NCBI GenBank assembly: GCA_016715995.1
Contig: JADJXF010000036.1
Coordinates: 1-38,594, forward strand
Direction: 5' to 3'
Origin: Flavobacteriales bacterium
Lineage (GTDB): Bacteria; Bacteroidota; Bacteroidia; Flavobacteriales_F; PHOS-HE28
Length of the DNA: 38,594 nucleotides
Shown here: positions 9,282-16,100 of the stretch, piece after piece
Layout: each line of letters opens with the position of its first letter
Numbering within the stretch: the first letter of the stretch is position 1
Program-made: the position numbers and the translations under genes
The notes under the pieces: model-generated
What the model was told of the DNA's origin: nothing
The model's input: only the letters and a program-made list of their open reading frames with translations
Database searches by the model: none

Positions 9282-9314
9282 GGGTTTCGTCAAGCCCGAG
9301 CGGGTACGAATGAG

Positions 9315-9337
9315 AAAGGCCCGCCGAACGGCAGGCC
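9315..9337 (-). terminator. intrinsic terminator after the 65-residue gene
   Basis: Minus-strand hairpin GGCCTGCC-GTTC-GGCGGGCC (8 bp, one G-T wobble) followed by TTTCTCATT, 20 bases beyond the small gene's stop. Confidence 0.7.
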
Positions 9338-9357
9338 CTGCGCATTCATGGGAATCC

Positions 9358-9555
9358 TCAATTCAATGATTCCATGGCCCGGTTGTTCTGCAACCGTTTG
9401 AATCGGGCCACGACCTCATCGTAATTGGCTGGCAGGTTCAGCTCTTTGGTGGGGTCGAACGTGTGGTTCTCCCCTGCTTGATAGCCGGCTTCCTCCGGCT
9501 TCCCTTGCTCTTCTGATTGACCCTCGCCCGTAGGCTGGGTGGCTCCATCGGTCAT
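9358..9555 (-). CDS. small acidic hypothetical protein
   Basis: 65 residues from the ATG at 9555 (a GTG two codons upstream is possible). The first half is low-complexity and rich in Gly, Glu, Gln and Pro; the second half (TKELNLPANYDEVVARFKRLQNN) looks like a short amphipathic helix. No signal peptide or membrane segment. It is judged real because it has its own promoter-like TACTTTCG box upstream and a well-formed terminator downstream. Not recognised; function unknown. Confidence 0.6.
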   Translation of the reverse strand: MTDGATQPTGEGQSEEQGKPEEAGYQAGENHTFDPTKELNLPANYDEVVARFKRLQNNRAMESLN

Positions 9556-9622
9556 CTTCACGGGTTCCTTGCTGGGCTCGTTTCAACAACACCGGGCAAG
9601 GCCTTGTTCTTCGGAGCGGGGA

Positions 9623-9630
9623 CGAAAGTA
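9623..9630 (-). promoter_or_regulatory. -7 promoter box of the 65-residue gene
   Basis: Minus-strand TACTTTCG fits the TAnnTT(T/C)G element seen before several genes here and is identical to the box upstream of thrS. It lies about 68 bases before the ATG. No clear -33 TTG was found. Confidence 0.4.
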
Positions 9631-9739
9631 GGGCGAGCGCCGATGTTTGTAAAGAGGAGGTGAACATTGCAGGCTTCCACCCTAGGGATCCAAACCGTTG
9701 TTGGGCCTTTCGCATCTTTACCGGCCCAAGCCGAACCCC

Positions 9740-10402
9740 ATGCTGCGATACGTTATTGCCTCCTCCATGATGCTATTGACTGGATTGCTGGCTGCCCAGT
9801 ACAACCAGAAGGGCATGGTCCACCTAGCCATCGGAGGCGCAATCGGGGCGCATGCCACGGAGTTGGAGCAGCGCTTCACCATCTTAGGCGTCACTGTCAC
9901 CGACACCGAGACCGACGGTGCCGCCACCACGTCGGTGCCCATCCAGATCGGTTATGCCATCGGAAATCGCTTCAGCCTAGGCCTGTTGATCGAACCGGGC
10001 CGATATGTGCCCGATTCGGCCAATTCCGACCAGACCAACAGCTTCATCAACGTGGCGATCGAGCCGCGCTTCTACATCGTCAACGCGAACCGGATTGCCT
10101 GGCATGCCTCATTGCAGCTGGGTGGCGTTGGGCTCCGCATTCAGGATGATACGCCCAACAGGGTTGTGGATGCACGCTACTCCGGCGGCGCCTTCGGCCT
10201 TGGCACTGGCGTTGCATTTGGCTTGGGCGAGTCCATCGGACTCGGCTTCGACCTGCGCTACCTGGCCACCAACATGAAGCTGCGCGCGATGGAAATCAAT
10301 GATTCAAGCGTAACGGACATCTACGACGCAACCCTGCGCACCGGCGGCATGATAGCGCAGATCTCGCTGGCTTTCCGGTTCGGCGCGGCGCAAGCGAACT
10401 AA
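9740..10402 (+). CDS. outer-membrane beta-barrel protein, hypothetical
   Basis: 220 residues from the ATG at 9740, where a clean signal peptide begins (MLRYVIASSMMLLTGLLAAQ, cleavage near residue 19). The rest alternates polar and hydrophobic residues with glycine turns (HLAIGGAIGAHATE, GLGTGVAFGLGESIGLGFDLRYLA) and ends SLAFRFGAA, as in small 8-10 strand barrels of the OmpW/porin-like outer_membrane_beta-barrel group. A longer in-frame start at 9698 lacks a signal sequence. It sits just upstream of the cobalamin riboswitch on the same strand but is outside its control. No specific function can be named. Confidence 0.75.
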   Translation: MLRYVIASSMMLLTGLLAAQYNQKGMVHLAIGGAIGAHATELEQRFTILGVTVTDTETDGAATTSVPIQIGYAIGNRFSLGLLIEPGRYVPDSANSDQTNSFINVAIEPRFYIVNANRIAWHASLQLGGVGLRIQDDTPNRVVDARYSGGAFGLGTGVAFGLGESIGLGFDLRYLATNMKLRAMEINDSSVTDIYDATLRTGGMIAQISLAFRFGAAQAN

Positions 10403-10434
10403 GAGCAGTCGCTTCTGGGTCGGTCGTCGTCCTC

Positions 10435-10442
10435 TACATTCG
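10435..10442 (+). promoter_or_regulatory. -7 promoter box for the riboswitch transcript
   Basis: TACATTCG, a one-base variant of TAnnTTTG, immediately before the riboswitch aptamer. The same octamer precedes the TonB receptor gene and a near twin precedes the tRNA. A start about 7 bases on would begin the RNA at the aptamer's 5' edge. Confidence 0.5.
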
Positions 10443-10446
10443 CCAC

Positions 10447-10605
10447 GCGTTGTGGTTCCCGACCTCGGTCGGGATGAAAAGGGAATCCCGTGAGAACCGG
10501 GAGCTGTTCCCGCAGCTGTGAACCGCTGACGCCTGTCGCAACCGCCACTCGAAAGGGGAAGGCGCGATGGGTAGGGCGGTGAGCCAGAAGACCTGCCAGG
10601 GCGCA
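10447..10605 (+). promoter_or_regulatory. cobalamin (adenosylcobalamin/B12) riboswitch
   Basis: The conserved aptamer core is easily recognised: GATGAAAAGGGAATCCCG, then GTGAGAACCGGGAGCTG, then TTCCCGCAGCTGTGAACCG (10473-10525), and the 3' B12 box GAGCCAGAAGACCTGCC (10581-10597). P3 forms from CCCGAC/GTCGGG at 10458-10473, and GGGAA/TTCCC and CCCG/CGGG form the central helices. The element lies 120 bases ahead of the beta-propeller gene on the same strand. Cobalamin riboswitches normally repress when B12 is plentiful, so the downstream gene should be induced by B12 shortage. Confidence 0.96.
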
Positions 10606-10666
10606 TCGAAAAGTTCGGCCACGGGAGCATGGCCGGGTCGCTTGCGGTACAAGCGTTCCTCCATGC

Positions 10667-10706
10667 CCGCGGTTTCACCATTGAGAACGCCGTGCGGTGA
10701 ACGCGG
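10667..10706 (+). other. hairpin in the riboswitch expression platform
   Basis: CCGCG-(GT)-TTCACC pairs with GGTGAA-CGCGG, giving 11 bp with a 2-base bulge and a 16-base loop, ending 19 bases before the ATG at 10726. There is no T-tract after it, so control of translation start (or another non-intrinsic mechanism) is more likely than a terminator. A smaller stem CGCTTG/CAAGCG lies at 10639-10655. Confidence 0.5.
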
Positions 10707-10725
10707 CAACCAAAACCCTATTTCC

Positions 10726-12006
10726 ATGTACCGTCCATTCCTTTCTGCTGCGGTTCTGTCCGCCGTGCTATGCGCAACAGCGCAAGGCCCAACCGTTCAC
10801 CAGCTCGTGCTGCTCAACGAAGGCTGGTTCGATTACGTGAATCAGGTTGTTGTGATCCCACCCTCGTTAGGGAGCTACGACCCTGCCACGGGCAACTATT
10901 CTGAAATGGCCGTTATTCCGAACGCGCGCTTCGGCAACGACGTGAAGGTGGAGAATGAGATCATCTACGTGAGCGCCGATACATTGCTCCAGAAGTATGA
11001 TGCCAACACCTTCGCCCTCCTCGGCCAAGAGGTCGTTAGGGGCATTCGCCGAATTGGAATCTGGGGTGACCAGTTGGTGATCACGCGCGGTGAGTTCGGC
11101 GGGCTGTCACACTACGTGGAGGTCCGTGACAAGAACACGCTCGGCCTGCTGTACACCATCGATGCCGGGCAGATTCCATATCACTGTGAAGCCGTTGAGG
11201 TGATCGGCGACAAGGCTTACGTATCGATGCCGAATGGCTGCGATTGGCCGAACTACAGGAACCTCGTCGGAGTGATCGACCTTTCAGAGCAGAACTACGA
11301 AGGCACGATTGACCTCGGGCCCGATGGCTTCAACCCGGAGCACTTGATGGCATGGGGCGGTGATCTGTATTCATTCAACAACAAGGATTACACCGGCAGC
11401 AGCATCAGCCGCATCGAACTTGGCAGTTCATCCATGGTCAATACGACCAATATCGCCTTCTCATCCGGGTGCGGCACCTCGGCCGCTGCAGACGACAAGG
11501 TGTACTACATGGAGTACGCGGTGGATCAGCTGGCCAGGTTCGATCTCGCGAACGAGGTGGTCATGGATACCCTGACGAATGGCCTTAGCGCTTATGGGGT
11601 TATGGGCGACCCTGTCAATGATGTTCTCTATGTGACCACGACCGATTTCACGAGCACCGGAACCCTCTACGTAACGGACCATGATGGCTCGGTGCTGAGC
11701 AGTGTCGCGATCGGTGTTGCGGCGGGCAAAATGGCCCTCGACGTTCGTTTGACCACAGGGTTGGGTACGGTTCGTGTCCCTGCGCTCAGCGTGTCCCCAA
11801 ATCCAGCTTCCGATCAGGTATTCATCGGATTTCCGGGTTGGGATGGCCCCCGGAATGTGGAGGTGATCGATGCGCTGGGCAAAGTGGTCATCCGATTCCG
11901 TTCCGAGCCTTCGGGGCTGGTCCAACTCGATATCGCGGGACTTGCGCCAGGCATGTACAGCGTCCGCGGCGATGGAGCAGGCACTGCGCGTTTCACCAAG
12001 CGCTGA
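10726..12006 (+). CDS. BtuG-like beta-propeller (DUF5074/YncE type) with T9SS sorting domain, B12-riboswitch controlled
   Basis: 426 residues from the ATG at 10726; the frame is open upstream through the riboswitch, but a signal peptide (1-19, ending ATAQ) fixes the start. Residues about 24-345 resemble the DUF5074/YncE-type seven-bladed propellers: a VLLNEGWF opening, a GSYDPATGNY strand, then repeated G-D-x-x-Y/V-hydrophobic-strand-T/D blades. Residues about 353-426 form a type A T9SS tail (LSVSPNPASD ... GLAPGMYSV ... RFTKR). In gut Bacteroides the surface lipoprotein BtuG has the same fold, binds B12 and docks on the TonB receptor BtuB. Here there is no lipobox; the T9SS tail should deliver the protein to the surface. 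With the riboswitch in front, B12 or corrinoid capture is the favoured role. It is monocistronic: a tRNA follows and no btuB lies nearby. Confidence 0.82.
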   Translation: MYRPFLSAAVLSAVLCATAQGPTVHQLVLLNEGWFDYVNQVVVIPPSLGSYDPATGNYSEMAVIPNARFGNDVKVENEIIYVSADTLLQKYDANTFALLGQEVVRGIRRIGIWGDQLVITRGEFGGLSHYVEVRDKNTLGLLYTIDAGQIPYHCEAVEVIGDKAYVSMPNGCDWPNYRNLVGVIDLSEQNYEGTIDLGPDGFNPEHLMAWGGDLYSFNNKDYTGSSISRIELGSSSMVNTTNIAFSSGCGTSAAADDKVYYMEYAVDQLARFDLANEVVMDTLTNGLSAYGVMGDPVNDVLYVTTTDFTSTGTLYVTDHDGSVLSSVAIGVAAGKMALDVRLTTGLGTVRVPALSVSPNPASDQVFIGFPGWDGPRNVEVIDALGKVVIRFRSEPSGLVQLDIAGLAPGMYSVRGDGAGTARFTKR

Positions 12007-12020
12007 AGGCACGCCACCGT

Positions 12021-12028
12021 TACATTTG
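12021..12028 (+). promoter_or_regulatory. -7 promoter box of tRNA-Thr
   Basis: TACATTTG, an exact match to the Bacteroidota -7 consensus TAnnTTTG, 33 bases before the tRNA and just after the propeller gene's stop. Confidence 0.5.
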
Positions 12029-12061
12029 CCGCCCCACTAGTCCATGACTGGCGGGGCAAAG

Positions 12062-12133
12062 GCCTCCTTAGCTCAGCGGTAGAGCAGCTCATTCGTAATG
12101 AGCAGGTCGTCAGTTCAAATCTGACAGGAGGCT
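12062..12133 (+). tRNA. tRNA-Thr (anticodon CGT)
   Basis: All four arms fold: acceptor GCCTCCT/AGGAGGC, D arm GCTC...GAGC, anticodon stem GCTCA/TGAGC with loop TTCGTAA (anticodon CGT, reads ACG), and T arm GTCAG/CTGAC with loop TTCAAAT. Discriminator base T; the CCA end is not encoded. Confidence 0.96.
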
Positions 12134-12135
12134 CA

Positions 12136-12161
12136 GAAGGGATCGCGGAAGCGGTCCCTTC
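12136..12161. terminator. terminator hairpin between tRNA-Thr and the PorP/SprF gene
   Basis: GAAGGGATCGC pairs with GCGGTCCCTTC (11 bp, one G-T wobble) around a GGAA tetraloop. It begins 3 bases after the tRNA and can serve both the tRNA and the convergent PorP/SprF gene. Confidence 0.75.
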
Positions 12162-12172
12162 GGCATTCATGG

Positions 12173-13174
12173 TCAGAATTTCGGGCAGGGCACGATGCGG
12201 TGCTTCCGCTTCTTCACCTGCTTCGGCCACTCGTAGATGAGGCTGATCTCATGCGCGCCTGCGCTACGCATGGAGAGCTTGCTGATCGTGATGTCGTAGC
12301 TGTACACCAAGCGGAGCTGATTCTCCGTGGTGTACCCGATCATCGCCACAATCGCCTCGTTGTTGCCATAGCCCGGCTTATACGCTTTCACCATGGGCAA
12401 TCCCCTGTACCAGAGGCCACCGGTGAGCTGCTTGTGGTCGATGTACCAACCGAGGTCCAATTGATCCCACTTGCCCTGCATCTTGTAGTGCGTGGCTACT
12501 GTCATTCGGGTTTCGCTCTTGCTGTAGTGCTGGCCGTTGGTGGAGAACCGGTATCCGGCGTGAATGCTCGTTCGCCGCTCCATGCGGGCGTCACCATCAA
12601 TCATCAAGCTCGTGTTCGGACGGTTCAGATGGTTCACGCTCAGCCCGGCCCAGAATCGCTCGCTGAAATACAATGCGCCGCCTGCCAGGTCCAGGTAGTT
12701 GATGCGCTGCACCAGGTTGGGCTCGATGGTCACGGCGGCATTGTCGCGAATCACCTGGTCGGCGAAGAGATAGCCGCTTGGATCCACGCCGCGCATGGTG
12801 TAGCCCATTCGCGCGCCGAATCGTATCGCCCGCTTGTAGTTGAGGCGCGCCTCATAGGCGTAGTTCAGCCCGATGGTGGTGGTGGTGAGCCCGCTGGTGC
12901 CGGCCTTGTCGCGCAGCACCATGCCGCCCATGCCCGCATTGACCGTACTGAACCGATGGTCGTACGCGGCCATGTATGTCTCGTATCCGGGTTGGACCCC
13001 TGGCCATTGAAGCCGGTAGTTCAGTGCGATGCGGTCCTGGTGCGTGTTGCCCGTGAGCGCTGGATTCAGGTATTGGGGCGCCGCGTACCACTGCGAGAAC
13101 TGGGGATCCTGCGCACTGGCCTTCATCACAACCCAGGTCGTGATGACCAACAGGTGGAGCCGACTGCGCGTCAT
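12173..13174 (-). CDS. PorP/SprF family type IX secretion membrane protein
   Basis: 333 residues. Signal peptide about 1-21 (ending ASAQ), followed directly by the family signature DPQFSQWYAAPQYLNPALTG. The remainder is a predicted outer-membrane barrel with many short aromatic strands (GGMVLRDKAG, AGLSVNHLNRP, LRLVYSYDI), ending in a basic KKRKHRIVPCPKF. PorP/SprF proteins anchor T9SS-secreted adhesins, and each often sits beside its own cargo. Here the start codon overlaps the stop of the giant CHU_C adhesin by four bases (ATGA), so the two are translationally coupled and this copy very likely serves that adhesin. Confidence 0.94.
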   Translation of the reverse strand: MTRSRLHLLVITTWVVMKASAQDPQFSQWYAAPQYLNPALTGNTHQDRIALNYRLQWPGVQPGYETYMAAYDHRFSTVNAGMGGMVLRDKAGTSGLTTTTIGLNYAYEARLNYKRAIRFGARMGYTMRGVDPSGYLFADQVIRDNAAVTIEPNLVQRINYLDLAGGALYFSERFWAGLSVNHLNRPNTSLMIDGDARMERRTSIHAGYRFSTNGQHYSKSETRMTVATHYKMQGKWDQLDLGWYIDHKQLTGGLWYRGLPMVKAYKPGYGNNEAIVAMIGYTTENQLRLVYSYDITISKLSMRSAGAHEISLIYEWPKQVKKRKHRIVPCPKF

Positions 13175-16100
13175 CGGAAGAGGGTGAGATCGGTGAGTTT
13201 CTGGATCTCCTTGCCGTCGATGAAGCGCACCCAGGTCTGTACCACGTAGACGTCCTGCGGGCTGATCTCATTCCGGTAGTATCCATCCCAGCCGATGCGC
13301 ACATCCTCGCTCTCGAAGACCAACTCGCCCCAGCGGTTGAACACCCGCATGCGGAAGTCCTTCACGAAGCGGATGAAGGGATAGAAGACGTCGTTGCTGA
13401 GGTCGTTGGGGTCCCATGATCCGCCGTTGCTACCATTGCCATTGGGCGTGAATGCAGTGGGTATGGTGATGTCGTAGATGGGCGTGATGGTGATGTCCGC
13501 GCTGGCCTCGCCGGTGCATCCGTTCACGTCCGTCACGAACAGCGTCACTTCGAAGGTCCCCACGTCAGTGTAAGTGTGGGAGGGATTCATGGCCGAACCC
13601 GTACCTCCATCGCCGAAGAGCCAGCTCCAGTTGGCGATGCTGCCCGAGCTCTGATCAGTGAAGTTGATGGTCGCGTTATCCGCGCTGGTGTTGTAAGTGC
13701 TGGCGGTGAAACCGGCCAACGGTGGCTGCCAAGCGTTCACCAGCCCTGCGGAAGGAGCGGTGCTGGTGCAGCCCAGTGGCGTGCTCACCGTGAGCCCCAC
13801 ACTGTAGTTGCCAGCCTGGTACACCACGACTGGCATCGGTGACGCACTGGTGTTGCCGTTGCCCAGGGTCCAGAGGTAACTGATGCCTTGCCCGAGCTGC
13901 AGATCGGGGAACGTGACGGTGAGCGGCGCGCATCCCTGTGCGATTACCGCAGGCAGGCTGACCTGCGGAGGCACCTGCACGCGCAACGCGATGGTGCGCT
14001 GCATTGTGTTCCCGCACTGGTCCGTCACGATCACATGCAAGTCCTGGTCCGTGGTGAAAGGCACCGTGAAGGGACCATGACCGCTGCTTCCGAGTTCCAC
14101 CCAGTTCAGCGTATAGCTGCCGGGATACCCATTGAGCAGCGCGCCGACAGTGGCTGGATTCCCACCAGGGCAGATCGTGGTGTCACCATAGGTGGTGAAG
14201 CTCGCCGTGTTCAGGTCGAGCACGGTGATCGGCAGCACCAACGTAGGGGTGGAGCATCCGTTCTGGTCAGTGACGGTGAGCTGCACATTCTGCGAGTTCG
14301 CGAAGGATGCGGTGATGGGATTGCCGATGCCCAAGGGGCCCCAGTTGTAGGTGAGGTTGCCGGTACCGCCGCTCGCTTGCGCAACCAGGGGCACCGGGGC
14401 ATTCACGCAGACGGTGTCCGGCACGGAGGCTTGCACGGTGATCGGAGGCGGTTGCAGGATGCTGCCGTTGGCTTGGGCTGTGCAGCCGTTCGCGTCGGTT
14501 ACGAGGACGCTCAGGTTCCCTGCTTGAAGCATAACGATGGTCGCCGTGACCTGCCCACCGCTCCATGCGAACGCGTACCCTGGCGTTCCACCGCTCACTT
14601 GCACGTTCGCCGTGCCATTGTTGCCGCCGTTGCAGGTGACGTCGGATGTGTTGAGGGCTGTGATTGCTAGCGCAGGGGGTTGGCTGATGGTCGCGGAGAG
14701 CGTCGTGTCGCATCCCAAGGCGTCGGTCACGGTCACCGAGTAAACGCCGGGCCCGAGGTTGACGGCCGAGGGGGTCGTCTGCGCCAAGGGGTCGTTCCAG
14801 AGGTAGGTATTGCCCGGTGCGTCCGGCGCGAAAGCGATGCTTCCGTTGTCATTGCCGAAGCAGTCCACATTGGTGGCGCTGATGCCCGCGCCGATGAAGG
14901 CATTGCTGAGGCTGATGGTCACCTGATCGGAAGCGGGTGGGCAGGTGGTGTTACCGGTGGTCGTGAGCGTGAGGGTAACGCTGCCGGCGAGGATCTCAGC
15001 CGATGAAGGCATGTACTGCGTCGAGGGTGCGTTGCCCAAGATGGTGCCGGTGCCTCCGCTCCACTGTCCGCCGGTGGCGTTCACCACGTTGCCGTTGAGG
15101 CTGATCGGATAGGTGTTCAGGCAGGCCACCAGATCCGGCCCCGCGTTCGCTTGGTTAGGTTGCCCAAGCTCATTGATGGTGGTTGTGCCGACGACCACTG
15201 CACAGTTGTTCGCATCGGTGACGCCAATGATATAGTTGCCTGCGCCGGCGGTGATCGACGGTGTCGTGGCCCCGTTGTTCCAGAGGTAGCTGTATGGGGG
15301 CGTGCCACCGGTCACCGAAACGCTGGCGGTGCCATCGTTCATGCCCGCGCACGTCTCATCTGTGCTGATGATGCCGGTGATCGCGAGCGCGGAAGGCTGG
15401 CCAATCACCGTGGTCAGGGTCGTGGTGCAGCCCGCCGGGTCGGTTACCACCACGCTGATGGTGCCCGCCATGAGTCCGGTCGCCGTTGGCGTAGTCTGCC
15501 CAGCCGGATCGTTCCAAGCATAGGTGAATGCAGGGCTGCTTGGCGAAACCGTCGCTGATCCGGATGTAGCCCCGTTGCAGTCAGCATCCGCCGATGAGAT
15601 GGTCAGGCCAGCGAAGCTGTTGGGGATGCTGATGTAGGCCTGGTCGCTTGCGGCCGGGCAGTTGGAGTTGCCCACCGTGGTGAAAGTGAGCGTGACACCA
15701 TTGCTAGCGATATCGGCTGCACCGGGCGTGTATGTCACGTTTGGCCAAGTGCCATTGAAGGTCCCACTGCCGCCGCTCCAGATTCCGCCGGAAGCGTTCA
15801 CCACGCTGCCATAGAGCAGGATGGGAAAGCTGCCCACGCAGCCTACCAGATCGTTGCCGGCGTCAGCTTGATTCGGTTGAGCCAGCGCGCTGATGGTCGC
15901 GTTGCCGACCGCAACCGCGCAGTTGTTGGCGTCGGAAACCTCCACCATGTAGTTCCCCGCACCGGCGGAAATGGTCTGGGAGGTCGCGCCAGTGCTCCAC
16001 AGGTAGCTGTACGGCGGTGTGCCACCCGTCGCATCAACCGTCGCACTGCCGTCACCCAGTCCAGCGCAGGTCTCATCGGTGGTGGTGATGCCACTGATGG

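Noticed and set aside
10667..10706. Rho-independent terminator inside the riboswitch leader
   Set aside because: The stem is strong but has no following T-tract.
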